A stretch of 64,000 nucleotides of DNA from Streptomyces sp. NRRL F-2664 (GTDB lineage: Bacteria > Actinomycetota > Actinomycetes > Streptomycetales > Streptomycetaceae): the NCBI RefSeq assembly GCF_000719345.1, contig NZ_JOFX01000022.1, forward strand, positions 1 through 64,000. The letters run 5' to 3'. The notes beneath the pieces were generated by a model. That model saw only the letters and a list, made by a program, of their open reading frames with translations. It was not told where the DNA came from and did no database searches. Shown here piece by piece: positions 1 to 9,818 of the stretch (position 1 is the stretch's first letter; every line of letters begins with the position of its first letter). A program made the translations under genes and the position numbers.

Positions 1-201
1 GCGTACTCCTCGATCTTCATCGCGACCCCGCTGGTCGTCGACCTCAAGGAGCGCGAGCCGGCGATGAAGGCGCTGAAGAAGCGGGTGCTCGCCAAGCGCG
101 CCTCCGCCGCGGCGAAGGGCGAGTCCGCGGAGGACGACCAGGGCTCCGCCGACGAGCCGCAGGTCGTCACCCAGGGCCGGCAGCCGGGGCGGCGACGTTG
201 A
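1..201 (+). CDS. secF: Protein translocase subunit SecF, C-terminal fragment
   Basis: This is the last 66 residues of a gene that begins left of the window. It starts inside a membrane segment (FIATPLVVDLKERE) and runs into a basic, Ala/Glu-rich cytoplasmic tail ending GRQPGRRR. SecF works with SecD in the inner membrane to drive late, proton-motive-force-dependent steps of Sec export. The call rests on the SecF-like end of the last helix and on the known Streptomyces order secD-secF-apt-relA. Its TGA overlaps the TTG start of apt (TTGA), so the two are probably translationally coupled. Most of the protein is out of view, so the call leans on context. Confidence 0.8.
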   Translation, partial: AYSSIFIATPLVVDLKEREPAMKALKKRVLAKRASAAAKGESAEDDQGSADEPQVVTQGRQPGRRR

Positions 202-752
202 CCGCTCAACTGTCGGACGACGTACGGACCCTGCTGCTCAGCCGCATCAAGGACGTCGCGGACTACCCGAAGCCGGGCGTGATGTTCAAGGACATCACGC
301 CGCTGCTGGCGGACCCCGCGGCGTTCGGCGCGCTGACCGGCGCGCTGGTGGAGCTGGCCGGGCGGTACGGCGCGACGAAGATCGTCGGGCTGGAGGCGCG
401 CGGGTTCATCCTCGCGGCCCCGGTTGCGGTGCAGGCCGGGATCGGCTTCGTGCCGGTCCGCAAGGCCGGCAAGCTGCCGGGCGCGACGCTCGCGCAGTCG
501 TACGCGCTGGAGTACGGCACGGCGGAGATCGAGGTCCACGCCGAGGACCTCGCGGCCGGTGACCGGGTCATGGTCATCGACGACGTGCTGGCCACCGGCG
601 GCACGGCCGAGGCGTCCCTCTCGCTCATCCGGCGGGCCGGGGCCGAGGTCGCCGGCGTGGCGGTCCTGATGGAGCTGTCGTTCCTGCCCGGCCGGGCCAG
701 GCTGGCGGGGGCCCTCGCCGGCGCCCCGCTGGACGCGCTGATCGTGGTCTGA
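198..752 (+). CDS. apt: Adenine phosphoribosyltransferase
   Basis: Converts adenine and PRPP to AMP (purine salvage, cytoplasm). The 184-residue protein is the normal family length. It has the Apt N-terminal motif [15 protein letters not shown] and the PRPP-binding motif [15 protein letters not shown] near residues 115-130. The start is a TTG whose last two bases are shared with the secF stop, which points to coupling. In Streptomyces apt sits between secF and relA, a purine/(p)ppGpp neighbourhood, and that order is kept here. Frame, length and motifs are ordinary; only the start codon is a choice. Confidence 0.96.
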   Translation: MTAQLSDDVRTLLLSRIKDVADYPKPGVMFKDITPLLADPAAFGALTGALVELAGRYGATKIVGLEARGFILAAPVAVQAGIGFVPVRKAGKLPGATLAQSYALEYGTAEIEVHAEDLAAGDRVMVIDDVLATGGTAEASLSLIRRAGAEVAGVAVLMELSFLPGRARLAGALAGAPLDALIVV

Positions 753-940
753 CCGCGCACCCCTGCGAAAAACGGCGGGCACCCGGGATCCCCGGGGCCA
801 CGGCGGCCGCCGCCACGCCCCCGCCGGCGACGCCGGCCCCGCCGGTCAGGCCCGCGCCCAAGCCGGCGCCGGTCAAGCCCGCGCCTGCGAAGTCGGCCGC
901 GTCCTCCAACCGGGTCCGTGCCCGCCTCGCCCGGCTCGGT

Positions 941-3199
941 GTGCAGCGCTCGAACCCGTACAACCCGGTCCTGGAGCCGCTGCTCCGCATAGTGCGCAGC
1001 AACGACCCGAAGATCGAGACGTCGACGCTGCGCCAGCTCGAACAGGCCTACCAGGTCGCCGAGCGCTGGCACCGCGGCCAGAAGCGCAAGAGCGGCGACC
1101 CGTACATCACCCACCCGCTCGCCGTCACCACCATCCTCGCCGAGCTCGGTATGGACCCGGCCACCCTCATGGCCGGGCTGCTGCACGACACCGTCGAGGA
1201 CACCGAGTACGGCCTGGAGGACCTGCGCCGGGACTTCGGCGACGCCGTGGCGCTGCTCGTCGACGGCGTCACCAAGCTCGACCGGGTGAAGTTCGGCGAG
1301 GCGGCCCAGGCCGAGACCGTCCGCAAGATGGTCGTCGCCATGGCGAAGGACCCGCGGGTCCTGGTCATCAAGCTGGCCGACCGGCTCCACAACATGCGCA
1401 CGATGCGCTACCTCAAGCGGGAGAAGCAGGAGAAGAAGGCCCGCGAGACCCTGGAGATCTACGCCCCGCTGGCCCACCGGCTGGGCATGAACACGATCAA
1501 GTGGGAGCTGGAGGACCTCTCCTTCGCGATCCTCTACCCCAAGATGTACGACGAGATCGTGCGCCTGGTGGCGGAGCGCGCGCCCAAGCGCGACGAGTAC
1601 CTCGCCCTCGTCACGGACGAGGTCCAGGTGGACCTCAGAGCCGCCCGGATCAAGGCCACGGTGACGGGCCGCCCCAAGCACTACTACAGCGTCTACCAGA
1701 AGATGATCGTCCGCGGCCGCGACTTCGCGGAGATCTACGACCTGGTGGGCATCCGCGTCCTCGTCGACACCGTCCGCGACTGCTACGCGGCCCTCGGCAC
1801 GGTGCACGCGCGCTGGAACCCGGTCCCGGGCCGGTTCAAGGACTACATCGCGATGCCCAAGTTCAACATGTACCAGTCGCTCCACACGACGGTCATCGGA
1901 CCCAACGGCAAGCCCGTCGAGCTGCAGATCCGCACCTTCGACATGCACCGCCGCGCCGAGTACGGCATCGCAGCGCACTGGAAGTACAAGCAGCAGACCG
2001 TGGCGGGCACCTCCAAGGTCCGCACCGACGTCCCGCAGGCCGCCAAGGGCAGCGCCGGCCAGGACACGGTCAACGACATGGCCTGGCTGCGCCAGCTGCT
2101 GGACTGGCAGAAGGAGACCGAGGACCCGGGCGAGTTCCTCGACTCGTTGCGCTTCGACCTCTCGCGCAACGAGGTCTTCGTCTTCACCCCCAAGGGCGAT
2201 GTCATCGCGCTGCCCGCCGGCGCCACCCCGGTGGACTTCGCCTACGCCGTCCACACCGAGGTCGGCCACCGGACGATAGGGGCCCGCGTCAACGGCCGCC
2301 TGGTCCCCCTGGAGTCGACGCTCGACAACGGCGACCTGGTCGAGGTCTTCACCTCGAAGGCCGAAGGGGCCGGCCCCTCCCGCGACTGGCTGGGCTTCGT
2401 CAAGTCCCCGCGGGCCCGGAACAAGATCCGCGGCTGGTTCTCCAAGGAACGCCGCGACGAGGCCATCGAGCACGGCAAGGACGCCATCGCCCGCGCCATG
2501 CGCAAGCAGAACCTGCCGATCCAGCGCATCCTGACCGGCGACTCGCTCGTGACCCTCGCCCACGAGATGCGCTACCCGGACATCTCCTCCCTCTACGCGG
2601 CGATCGGCGAGGGCCACGTGGCCGCGCAGGGCGTCGTGCAGAAGCTGGTGGCCGCCCTGGGCGGCGAGGAGGCCGCCAACGAGGACATCGAGGAATCGAT
2701 CCCGCCGGCGCGGGCCCGCAGCAAGCGGCGCAGCAACGCCGACCCGGGCGTCGTCGTCAAGGGCGTCGACGACGTGTGGGTCAAGCTGGCCCGCTGCTGC
2801 ACCCCGGTGCCGGGCGACCCGATCATCGGGTTCGTCACCCGCGGCAGCGGCGTATCGGTTCACCGCGCGGACTGCGTCAACGTCGACTCCCTCTCCCAGC
2901 AGCCCGAGCGGATGCTGGAGGTCGAGTGGGCGCCCACCCAGTCCTCGGTCTTCCTGGTCGCCATCCAGGTCGAGGCCCTGGACCGGTCCCGGCTGCTGTC
3001 CGACGTCACACGGGTCCTGTCCGACCAGCACGTCAACATCCTGTCGGCGGCCGTGCAGACCTCCCGCGACCGGGTGGCGACCTCGCGGTTCACCTTCGAG
3101 ATGGGCGACCCCAAGCACCTGGGGCACGTCCTGAAGGCCGTCAGGGGCGTCGAGGGGGTCTACGACGTCTACCGCGTCACCTCGGCCCGCAGGCCGTAG
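941..3199 (+). CDS. relA: Bifunctional (p)ppGpp synthetase/hydrolase (Rel/RSH)
   Basis: Makes and degrades (p)ppGpp, the stringent-response alarmone, at the ribosome. Visible domains in order: HD hydrolase with HDTVED (around residue 85), synthetase with [23 protein letters not shown] and [10 protein letters not shown] (the RFKD form typical of bifunctional enzymes), TGS ([18 protein letters not shown]), a Cys-bearing region ([10 protein letters not shown]) and a C-terminal ACT domain. From GTG 941 it is 752 residues, whereas Streptomyces RelA is about 840-850. The same frame stays open upstream to beyond 752 and encodes a plausible Pro/Ala-rich leader ([18 protein letters not shown]), yet contains no ATG, GTG or TTG. 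The true start is therefore unresolved, or bases are missing here. The gene ends before a strong bidirectional terminator. Confidence 0.95.
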   Translation: MQRSNPYNPVLEPLLRIVRSNDPKIETSTLRQLEQAYQVAERWHRGQKRKSGDPYITHPLAVTTILAELGMDPATLMAGLLHDTVEDTEYGLEDLRRDFGDAVALLVDGVTKLDRVKFGEAAQAETVRKMVVAMAKDPRVLVIKLADRLHNMRTMRYLKREKQEKKARETLEIYAPLAHRLGMNTIKWELEDLSFAILYPKMYDEIVRLVAERAPKRDEYLALVTDEVQVDLRAARIKATVTGRPKHYYSVYQKMIVRGRDFAEIYDLVGIRVLVDTVRDCYAALGTVHARWNPVPGRFKDYIAMPKFNMYQSLHTTVIGPNGKPVELQIRTFDMHRRAEYGIAAHWKYKQQTVAGTSKVRTDVPQAAKGSAGQDTVNDMAWLRQLLDWQKETEDPGEFLDSLRFDLSRNEVFVFTPKGDVIALPAGATPVDFAYAVHTEVGHRTIGARVNGRLVPLESTLDNGDLVEVFTSKAEGAGPSRDWLGFVKSPRARNKIRGWFSKERRDEAIEHGKDAIARAMRKQNLPIQRILTGDSLVTLAHEMRYPDISSLYAAIGEGHVAAQGVVQKLVAALGGEEAANEDIEESIPPARARSKRRSNADPGVVVKGVDDVWVKLARCCTPVPGDPIIGFVTRGSGVSVHRADCVNVDSLSQQPERMLEVEWAPTQSSVFLVAIQVEALDRSRLLSDVTRVLSDQHVNILSAAVQTSRDRVATSRFTFEMGDPKHLGHVLKAVRGVEGVYDVYRVTSARRP

Positions 3200-3209
3200 C
3201 GGACAGCGC

Positions 3210-3245
3210 GAGGGCCCCGGTACGGAACTCCGTACCGGGGCCCTC
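3210..3245. terminator. Bidirectional intrinsic terminator relA / DUF349
   Basis: A perfect 16-bp stem (3210-3225 with 3230-3245) with a 4-nt loop AACT lies between convergent genes. There is no long U-tract, as is usual in Streptomyces. It can serve both strands. Confidence 0.9.
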
Positions 3246-3262
3246 GTGCACGGGCGGCCCGA

Positions 3263-4492
3263 TCAGCCGCCGAACTCCTCCAGGCCCTTCAGCGCCTGGT
3301 CCAGCAGGGCCTGGCGGCCCTCCAGCTCACGCGCCAGCTTGTCGGCCTTCGCGTTGTTGCCCGCGGCGCGCGCCGCGTCGATCTGCTGACGCAGCTTGTC
3401 GACCGCCGCCTGGAGCTGGCCCGTCAGACCGGCCGCACGGGCCCGCGCCTCCGGGTTCGTACGGCGCCACTCGCCCTCCTCGGCCTCCTGGATCGCGCGC
3501 TCGACCGCGTGCATCCGCCCCTCGACCTTCGCCCGGGCGTCGCGCGGCACGTGGCCGATGCCCTCCCAGCGCTCGTTGAGGGAACGGAACGCGGCACGGG
3601 CCGCCTTCAGGTCCGTCACGGGGACGAGCTTCTCGGCCTCCTCGGCCAGCTCCTCCTTGAGCTTGAGGTTCTCGATCTGCTCGGCGTCACGCTCCGCGAA
3701 GACCTCGCTGCGGGCCGCGAAGAACACGTCCTGCGCACCGCGGAAGCGGTTCCACAGGTCGTCCTCGGCCTCGCGCTGCGCCCGGCCGGCCGCCTTCCAG
3801 TCCGCCATCAGCTCGCGGTAGCGGGCGGCCGTCGGACCCCAGTCGGTCGACTTCGACAGCGACTCGGCCTCCGATACCAGCCTCTCCTTGACCTTGCGGG
3901 CGTCCTCGCGCTGCGCGTCCAGCGAGGCGAAGTGCGCCTTGCGGCGCTTGGAGAAGGCGGAACGGGCGTGCGAGAACCGGTGCCACAGCTCGTCGTCCGA
4001 CTTGCGGTCCAGGCGCGGCAGGCCCTTCCAGATGTCCACCAGCGCGCGCAGCCGCTCTCCGGCACTGCGCCACTGGTCGCTCTGCGCCAGCTGCTCGGCC
4101 TCGGCGACCAGCGCGTCCTTGGCTGCCCGGGCCTCGTCCGCCTGCTTGGCCTTGGCGACCTTGCGCTCCTCGCGCCGGGACTCCACGGTCTCGACCAGCT
4201 TGTCCAGCCGCACGCGCAGGGCGTCCAGGTCGCCCACGGCGTGGTGCTCGTCGACCTGCGCACGCAGGTGGTCGATCGCCGTCTGGGCGTCCTTGGCGGA
4301 CAGATCAGTGGTCCGCACCCGCTTTTCGAGGAGGCCGATCTCGACCACCAGGCCCTCGTACTTGCGCTCGAAGTAGGCCAGGGCCTCCTCGGGGGTGCCC
4401 GCCTGCCACGAACCGACGACCTTCTCGCCATCGGAAGTACGCACGTACACGGTGCCCGTCTCGTCGACTCGGCCCCACGGGTCGCTGCTCAC
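3263..4492 (-). CDS. DUF349 domain-containing coiled-coil protein
   Basis: 409 residues from GTG 4492, which is preceded by GGAGGAGGCGCT, a strong ribosome site; longer in-frame extensions upstream lack one. The protein has several DUF349 repeats (for example LWHRFSHARSAF and LWNRFRGAQDVFF patterns) in a highly charged, largely helical chain. It begins SSDPWGRVDETGTVYVRT and ends with a coiled-coil Leu/Ala/Lys/Arg-rich tail. DUF349 proteins are widespread in actinobacteria without an assigned biochemical role; a nucleotide-stress or competence-related role has been suggested for some relatives. Convergent with relA, sharing its terminator. Identity is clear, function unknown. Confidence 0.9.
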   Translation of the reverse strand: MSSDPWGRVDETGTVYVRTSDGEKVVGSWQAGTPEEALAYFERKYEGLVVEIGLLEKRVRTTDLSAKDAQTAIDHLRAQVDEHHAVGDLDALRVRLDKLVETVESRREERKVAKAKQADEARAAKDALVAEAEQLAQSDQWRSAGERLRALVDIWKGLPRLDRKSDDELWHRFSHARSAFSKRRKAHFASLDAQREDARKVKERLVSEAESLSKSTDWGPTAARYRELMADWKAAGRAQREAEDDLWNRFRGAQDVFFAARSEVFAERDAEQIENLKLKEELAEEAEKLVPVTDLKAARAAFRSLNERWEGIGHVPRDARAKVEGRMHAVERAIQEAEEGEWRRTNPEARARAAGLTGQLQAAVDKLRQQIDAARAAGNNAKADKLARELEGRQALLDQALKGLEEFGG

Positions 4493-4679
4493 AGCGCCTC
4501 CTCCACCTGATGCCTGCGAGGGGTTCACCCCCTGGGCATCGTCCACAGTTTCCTGGGGCGGGCAGCGCCCGCCCTGCACAACGCCAACATAGGCGACCGC
4601 CGGGCCGGCTGTCCGCATCCCGCACGACGGAATATCGGCACGGGGGGCGGGCCGGCCGGCCCGGGGTCGCGTCACCCCG

Positions 4680-5465
4680 TCAGTTCTGGGTGACGGTGCC
4701 CTTCTCGATCTTGACCTCGTTCTTCGGCGCACCGTCCTGGCCGCCGTCGACGGTCCCGGCCTTGGCGATCTCCTCCAGGACCTTCATGCCGGCTGCGTCG
4801 ATCCTGCCGAACGGCGTGTACGTCGGCGTCAGCGGGCTGTCCTTGTAGACCAGGAAGAACTGGCTGCCGCCGGAGCCGGGCTGGCCGGTGTTGGCCATCG
4901 CGACCGTGCCGGCCGGGTAGACGACCTGGCCCTGCTCGTTCGGCTTGCCCAGCGAGTCCAGGTTCTCGTCGGGGATGGTGTAGCCGGGGCCGCCGCGGCC
5001 GGTGCCCTCGGGGTCGCCGCACTGGAGCACGAAGATCCCGCCGGACGTCAGCCGGTGGCACTTGGTGTTGTCGAAGTAGCCCTTGTCGGCGAGCGATTTG
5101 AAGGAGTTCACCGTCTGCGGGGTCTTCGCCGCGTCCATCGCGAAGCTGATGTCGCCCGCGCCGGTCTTCAGGGCGAAGGTGTACTTCCCCTTCTGGTCGA
5201 TCGCCATCTCCGGCGAGGGGGACTGCTTCGGCTCCGGCGGGGTCGCCGAGGCCGAGGGGTCCGCCGCCGTGTCCTTCGGGTCCTTGTCCTTGTCGAAGAC
5301 ACCGCCCACGATCAGGCCCACCAGCGTGGCGATCACCACGGCGGCCACCGCCCCGACCACCGCCGCCCGCTGCCGGCTCTTCTTCCGGGCCTCGGCGCGG
5401 CGCTTCTGCTGGCGCTCGTACTTCTCCCTGGCGAGCTGTCGCCGCCGCTGATCGCTCGTGACCAC
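4680..5465 (-). CDS. Membrane-anchored cyclophilin-type peptidyl-prolyl isomerase
   Basis: Catalyses cis-trans isomerisation of Xaa-Pro bonds, probably on exported proteins outside the membrane. 261 residues from GTG 5465, preceded by AAGGAGA with good spacing. A short basic cytoplasmic tail (REKYERQQKRRAEARKK) is followed by one membrane helix (about residues 34-55, VVGAVAAVVIATLVGLIVGG), a Pro/Ser/Lys linker and a cyclophilin domain. Conserved patches are TVNSFKSLADKGYFDNTKCHR, with the catalytic-type Arg, then VLQCGDPEGTGRGGPGY and GSQFFLVY. Two Cys (in KCHR and LQCGD) could form a disulphide. Transcribed away from the MBL-fold gene. Confidence 0.9.
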   Translation of the reverse strand: MVTSDQRRRQLAREKYERQQKRRAEARKKSRQRAAVVGAVAAVVIATLVGLIVGGVFDKDKDPKDTAADPSASATPPEPKQSPSPEMAIDQKGKYTFALKTGAGDISFAMDAAKTPQTVNSFKSLADKGYFDNTKCHRLTSGGIFVLQCGDPEGTGRGGPGYTIPDENLDSLGKPNEQGQVVYPAGTVAMANTGQPGSGGSQFFLVYKDSPLTPTYTPFGRIDAAGMKVLEEIAKAGTVDGGQDGAPKNEVKIEKGTVTQN

Positions 5466-5618
5466 CGGGTCGTCTCCTTGTACGTGTCTGATACTGCTGT
5501 CCGGGCTGGGATAGGCCGTACCGTATATGGGTTCGCTGTGTAATGAGCGGCGCCGGTAGGCTCTGAGCAGCAGGATTGACGACCTGCACCCTCCCGCCGA
5601 CGACGATTGAGGACGAAC

Positions 5619-6341
5619 GTGCTGATTGCCGGGTTCCCCGCAGGCGCCTGGGGCACCAACTGCTACGTGGTCGCCCCCGCCCCCGGCGAGGAGTGCGTCA
5701 TCATCGACCCGGGCCACCAGGCCGCCCAGGGCGTCGAGGAGACGCTGAAGAAGCATCGGCTCAAGCCCGTCGCGGTCGTCCTGACCCACGGCCACATCGA
5801 TCATGTGGCCTCGGTGGTCCCGGTGTGCGGAGCACACGACGTACCGGCCTGGATCCACCCGGAGGACCGCTACATGATGAGCGACCCGGAGAAGGCCCTC
5901 GGCCGCTCCATCGGGATGCCGCTCATGGGCGAGCTGACCGTGGGGGAGCCCGACGACGTCCGCGAGCTGGCCGACGGCGCAGCCCTGAAGCTGGCCGGAA
6001 TGGACTTCTCCGTGGCGCACGCGCCGGGCCATACCAAGGGGTCGGTGACCTTCCGGATGCCCGAGCTGGCCGACGTCCCGCCGGTCTTCTTCTCGGGCGA
6101 CCTGCTCTTCGCCGGCTCCATCGGGCGCACCGACCTGCCGGGCGGCTCCCACGCCGAGATGCTCGACTCGCTGGCCCGCGTGTGCCTGCCGCTCGACGAC
6201 TCGACCGTGGTGCTGTCCGGCCACGGTCCCCAGACCACCATCGGCCGCGAGCGCGCGACCAACCCGTACCTGCGGGAAGTCGCCGCCGGCCCGGCAGCAG
6301 GCCCCCACGAGGGTGCGCCCGCTCCACGACGAGGAATGTGA
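5619..6341 (+). CDS. Metallo-beta-lactamase-fold hydrolase (glyoxalase II-like)
   Basis: 240 residues from GTG 5619, chosen because GAGGAC sits about 6 nt upstream; a TTG at 5607 is in frame but lacks such a site. The fold markers are the metal motif THGHIDH, a downstream His ([11 protein letters not shown]), the Asp in [13 protein letters not shown] and the C-terminal LSGHGPQT. This pattern matches glyoxalase II-type thioester hydrolases, which cut S-lactoyl or related thioesters with two bound metals. The actual substrate cannot be read from sequence. hisS begins 10 nt after the stop, so they are probably co-transcribed. Confidence 0.88.
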   Translation: MLIAGFPAGAWGTNCYVVAPAPGEECVIIDPGHQAAQGVEETLKKHRLKPVAVVLTHGHIDHVASVVPVCGAHDVPAWIHPEDRYMMSDPEKALGRSIGMPLMGELTVGEPDDVRELADGAALKLAGMDFSVAHAPGHTKGSVTFRMPELADVPPVFFSGDLLFAGSIGRTDLPGGSHAEMLDSLARVCLPLDDSTVVLSGHGPQTTIGRERATNPYLREVAAGPAAGPHEGAPAPRRGM

Positions 6342-6351
6342 CGAGAGGTCC

Positions 6352-7614
6352 GTGGCTACTTTCAAGGCCCCCAAGGGCACGTACGACCTGATCCCGCCGG
6401 TCTCCGTGAAGTACCTGGCGGTGCGCGAGGCCATCTCCGCGCCCCTGCGCAACTCCGGGTACGGCTACATCGAGACCCCCGGCTTCGAGGACGTCGGCCT
6501 CTTCGCCCGCGGCGTGGGCGAGTCCACCGACATCGTCTCCAAGGAGATGTACGCCTTCGAGACCAAGGGCGGCGACCAGCTCGCCCTGCGCCCGGAGGGC
6601 ACGGCCTCCGTGCTGCGCGCGGCCCTGGAAGCCAGCCTGCACAAGCAGGGCAACCTGCCGGTCAAGCTCTGGTACTCCGGTTCCTACTACCGCTACGAAC
6701 GCCCCCAGAAGGGGCGATACCGCCACTTCTCGCAGGTGGGCGCCGAGGCCATCGGCGCCGAGGACCCCGCGCTGGACGCCGAGCTGATCATCCTGGCCGA
6801 CCAGGCCTACCGCTCGCTCGGCCTGCGCGCCTTCCGGATCCTGCTCAACTCGCTGGGGGACAAGGAGTGCCGCCCGGTGTACCGGGAGGCGCTGCAGGGC
6901 TTCCTGCGCGGCCTCGACCTGGACGAGGAGACCGTCCGCCGGGCCGAGATCAACCCCCTGCGCGTCCTCGACGACAAGCGGCCCGACGTGCAGAAGCAGC
7001 TCGTCGGCGCACCGGTGCTGCGCGACTACCTGTGCGACGCCTGCAAGGCGTACCACGAGGAGGTCCGGGCCCTGATCACGGCGGCCGGCGTCGCCTTCGA
7101 GGACGACGAGAAGCTGGTGCGCGGGCTGGACTACTACACCCGCACCACCTTCGAGTTCGTCCACGACGGACTGGGCTCGCAGTCCGCGGTGGGCGGCGGC
7201 GGCCGCTACGACGGCCTGTCCGAGATGATCGGCGGACCGGCGCTGCCGTCGGTGGGCTGGGCGCTCGGCGTGGACCGCACGGTCCTGGCCCTGGAGGCCG
7301 AGGGCATCGAACTCGACATCCCGGCGCCCACGGCGGTCTTCGCGGTGGCCCTGGGCGAGGAGGCCCGCCGGGTGCTCTTCGGCAAGGTCACCGAACTCCG
7401 CAAGGCGGGTGTCGCGGCCGACTTCTCGTTCGGCGGCAAGGGCCTCAAGGGCGCGATGAAGGACGCGAACCGCTCCGGTGCCCGCTTCGCCGTGGTCGCG
7501 GGCGAGCGCGATCTCGCGGAGGGCCTGGTCCAGCTCAAGGACATGGAGTCCGGGGAGCAGTCCCCGGTGGCGCTGACCGAGCTGGTCGACGCGGTCAGGG
7601 CCCGTCTCGCCTGA
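6352..7614 (+). CDS. hisS: Histidine-tRNA ligase
   Basis: Charges tRNA-His with histidine in the cytoplasm (class II aminoacyl-tRNA synthetase). 420 residues from GTG 6352, which has GAGAGG upstream and yields the usual N-terminus [15 protein letters not shown]. Class II motif 2 ([16 protein letters not shown]), the histidine-specific motifs [15 protein letters not shown] and GGGGRYDGL, and motif 3 ([11 protein letters not shown]) are all present. The C-terminal anticodon-binding domain is recognisable ([19 protein letters not shown]). A strong hairpin follows. Confidence 0.97.
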   Translation: MATFKAPKGTYDLIPPVSVKYLAVREAISAPLRNSGYGYIETPGFEDVGLFARGVGESTDIVSKEMYAFETKGGDQLALRPEGTASVLRAALEASLHKQGNLPVKLWYSGSYYRYERPQKGRYRHFSQVGAEAIGAEDPALDAELIILADQAYRSLGLRAFRILLNSLGDKECRPVYREALQGFLRGLDLDEETVRRAEINPLRVLDDKRPDVQKQLVGAPVLRDYLCDACKAYHEEVRALITAAGVAFEDDEKLVRGLDYYTRTTFEFVHDGLGSQSAVGGGGRYDGLSEMIGGPALPSVGWALGVDRTVLALEAEGIELDIPAPTAVFAVALGEEARRVLFGKVTELRKAGVAADFSFGGKGLKGAMKDANRSGARFAVVAGERDLAEGLVQLKDMESGEQSPVALTELVDAVRARLA

Positions 7615-7637
7615 CGGCGCCGGCACGCACGCCCGAC

Positions 7638-7669
7638 GACGGGGCCGGGGACCTTTCCCCGGCCCCGTC
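7638..7669 (+). terminator. Intrinsic terminator of hisS
   Basis: 13-bp perfect stem GACGGGGCCGGGG / CCCCGGCCCCGTC with a 6-nt loop, 23 nt after the hisS stop. Confidence 0.88.
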
Positions 7670-7734
7670 CGTTCACAGACACGTACGGCACAATGACCCG
7701 TGCTTGATCACCTGGCAGATGTGGAGCGGGCGGC

Positions 7735-8352
7735 ATGACGACACGGGATACGGACGCGGAGACCGCCGGGGCGAAGACCTTCGGGGCGAGCCGGGCGCTG
7801 GCCCTGCTGCTGGTGATCACGGGGGCCGCAGGCCTGCTCGCCGCCTGGGTGATCACGATCGACAAGTTCAAGCTGCTGGAGGACCCGGACTTCACGCCGG
7901 GCTGCAGCCTCAACCCGGTCGTCTCCTGCGGCAACATCATGAAGAGCGACCAGGCGGCCGTCTTCGGCTTCCCGAACCCGATGCTCGGCCTGGTCGCCTA
8001 CGGCATCGTGATCTGCGTCGGCGCGAGCATCCTGGCCGGGGCCCGGTTCCGCCGCTGGTACTGGCTCACCCTCAACGCCGGCACCCTCTTCGGCGTCGTC
8101 TTCTGCGCCTGGCTGACCTACCAGTCGCTCTACAACATCAACGCGCTGTGCCTGTGGTGCTGCCTGGCCTGGGTCGCCACGATCCTGATGTTCTGGTACG
8201 TCACCTCGCACAACGTCCGCGCGGGCATGCTGCCCGCGCCCGGCTGGCTCCGGAGCTTCTTCGAGGAGTTCACCTGGGTGCTGCCGGTGCTGCACATCGG
8301 GATCATCGGGATGCTGATCCTGACCCGCTGGTGGGACTTCTGGACGTCCTGA
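7735..8352 (+). CDS. Vitamin K epoxide reductase (VKOR) family membrane protein
   Basis: 205 residues, start ATG 7735 with GGAGCGG upstream. Four to five hydrophobic segments and the two VKOR cysteine pairs are visible: a loop pair in CSLNPVVSCGNIM (residues about 60-70) and the CxxC active site in CLWCCLAW (about 140-147). Bacterial VKOR homologues reoxidise DsbA-like proteins with quinone and so support disulphide formation in exported proteins; here no fused thioredoxin domain is present, so a separate partner is expected. No partner gene lies next to it. Confidence 0.92.
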   Translation: MTTRDTDAETAGAKTFGASRALALLLVITGAAGLLAAWVITIDKFKLLEDPDFTPGCSLNPVVSCGNIMKSDQAAVFGFPNPMLGLVAYGIVICVGASILAGARFRRWYWLTLNAGTLFGVVFCAWLTYQSLYNINALCLWCCLAWVATILMFWYVTSHNVRAGMLPAPGWLRSFFEEFTWVLPVLHIGIIGMLILTRWWDFWTS

Positions 8353-8381
8353 CGGCGGGCCGCCCTGTCGGTGGACTCGCT

Positions 8382-8387
8382 TAGGCT
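8382..8387 (+). promoter_or_regulatory. Candidate -10 box of a leaderless rarA transcript
   Basis: TAGGCT ends 6 nt before the GTG of rarA, and no Shine-Dalgarno is present. This is the spacing expected when transcription starts at the start codon. The -35 is not clear. Confidence 0.5.
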
Positions 8388-8393
8388 TCCCCT

Positions 8394-9752
8394 GTGGAAC
8401 CAGACCTGTTCACGGCCGCCGCCGAAGAACGCCAGAAGAAGGACCCCGCGAGCTCGCCGCTCGCCGTCCGGATGCGCCCGCGCACCCTGGACGAGGTCGT
8501 CGGCCAGCAGCACCTGCTCAAGCCCGGCTCGCCGCTGCGGCGGCTGGTCGGCGAAGGCGCGGGCGGCCCGGCCGGCGCCTCCTCGGTGATCCTCTGGGGC
8601 CCGCCCGGCATCGGGAAGACCACCCTCGCCTACGTGGTCAGCCAGGCGACGCAGAAGCGCTTCGTGGAGCTGTCCGCCATCACGGCGGGCGTCAAGGAGG
8701 TCCGGGCCGTCATCGAGGGCGCGCGCCGCGCGGCCGGCGGGTACGGCAAGGAGACCGTCCTCTTCCTGGACGAGATCCACCGCTTCAGCAAGGCCCAGCA
8801 GGACTCCCTGCTGCCGGCCGTCGAGAACCGGTGGGTGACGCTGATCGCGGCCACCACGGAGAACCCGTACTTCTCGATCATCTCCCCGCTGCTGTCCCGG
8901 TCGCTGCTGCTGACGCTGGAACCGCTGACCGACGACGACCTCAGCGGGCTGCTGCGGCGCGCGCTCACGGAGGAGCGCGGCCTGGCCGGCGCGGTGACCC
9001 TGCCGCAGGACGCCGAGGCGCACCTGCTGCGGATCGCCGGCGGTGACGCACGGCGGGCCCTGACCGCGCTGGAGGCGGGGGCCGGCGCGGCCATCGCCAA
9101 GGGCGAGGAGGAGATCACCCTCCAGACGCTGGAGGAGGCCGTCGACCGGGCGGCCGTCCGCTACGACAAGGACGGCGACCAGCACTACGACGTGGCGAGC
9201 GCGCTGATCAAGTCGATCCGCGGCTCGGACGTGGACGCCGCGCTGCACTACCTCGCACGGATGATCGAGGCCGGCGAGGACCCCCGGTTCATCGCGCGCC
9301 GCCTGATGATCTCCGCGAGCGAGGACATCGGCCTCGCGGATCCGACGGCGCTGCCGCTCGCGGTGGCGGCGGCGCAGGCGGTGGCCATGATCGGCTTCCC
9401 GGAGGCCGCGCTGACCCTCTCGCACGCCACGATCGCGCTGGCCCTGGCCCCGAAGTCGAACACCGCGACGACCGCGATCGGCGCGGCGCTGGCCGACGTA
9501 CGGGCCGGCCTCGCGGGCGCCGTGCCCACGCACCTGCGGGACGGGCACTACAAGGGAGCGGCGAAGCTGGGTCACGCAGTGGGGTACGTCTACCCCCACG
9601 ACGTCCCGGGTGCCATCGCCGCCCAGCAGTACGCTCCGGACGAGATCCACGGCAAGCGCTACTACGAGCCGACCCGCTACGGTGCCGAGGCCCGCTACGC
9701 GGACGTGGTCGAGAAGGTCCGCGAACGCCTGCGCGGCACCGACGGCGCCTGA
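8394..9752 (+). CDS. rarA: Replication-associated recombination protein RarA/MgsA (AAA+ ATPase)
   Basis: AAA+ ATPase that acts at stalled replication forks, homologous to E. coli RarA and eukaryotic WRNIP1. 452 residues from GTG 8394. Seen in order: N-terminal [20 protein letters not shown], Walker [10 protein letters not shown] (about residues 69-77), Walker [11 protein letters not shown], sensor 1 [12 protein letters not shown], arginine-finger region LSRSLLL, then the family's helical C-terminal tetramerisation region ([40 protein letters not shown]). The start follows a TAGGCT box by 6 nt. Convergent with the DUF2470 gene. Confidence 0.95.
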   Translation: MEPDLFTAAAEERQKKDPASSPLAVRMRPRTLDEVVGQQHLLKPGSPLRRLVGEGAGGPAGASSVILWGPPGIGKTTLAYVVSQATQKRFVELSAITAGVKEVRAVIEGARRAAGGYGKETVLFLDEIHRFSKAQQDSLLPAVENRWVTLIAATTENPYFSIISPLLSRSLLLTLEPLTDDDLSGLLRRALTEERGLAGAVTLPQDAEAHLLRIAGGDARRALTALEAGAGAAIAKGEEEITLQTLEEAVDRAAVRYDKDGDQHYDVASALIKSIRGSDVDAALHYLARMIEAGEDPRFIARRLMISASEDIGLADPTALPLAVAAAQAVAMIGFPEAALTLSHATIALALAPKSNTATTAIGAALADVRAGLAGAVPTHLRDGHYKGAAKLGHAVGYVYPHDVPGAIAAQQYAPDEIHGKRYYEPTRYGAEARYADVVEKVRERLRGTDGA

Positions 9753-9818
9753 GGGCCTCGGGCCGGTCGATCCGTGCACCGGTCCGCACCGACGTCCGGA
9801 CCGACCCGGTCGGTGTCC

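Noticed and set aside
263..3127. Open frame of about 950 codons antisense to apt and relA
   Set aside because: Low-complexity shadow of two real genes; no ribosome site or family match.
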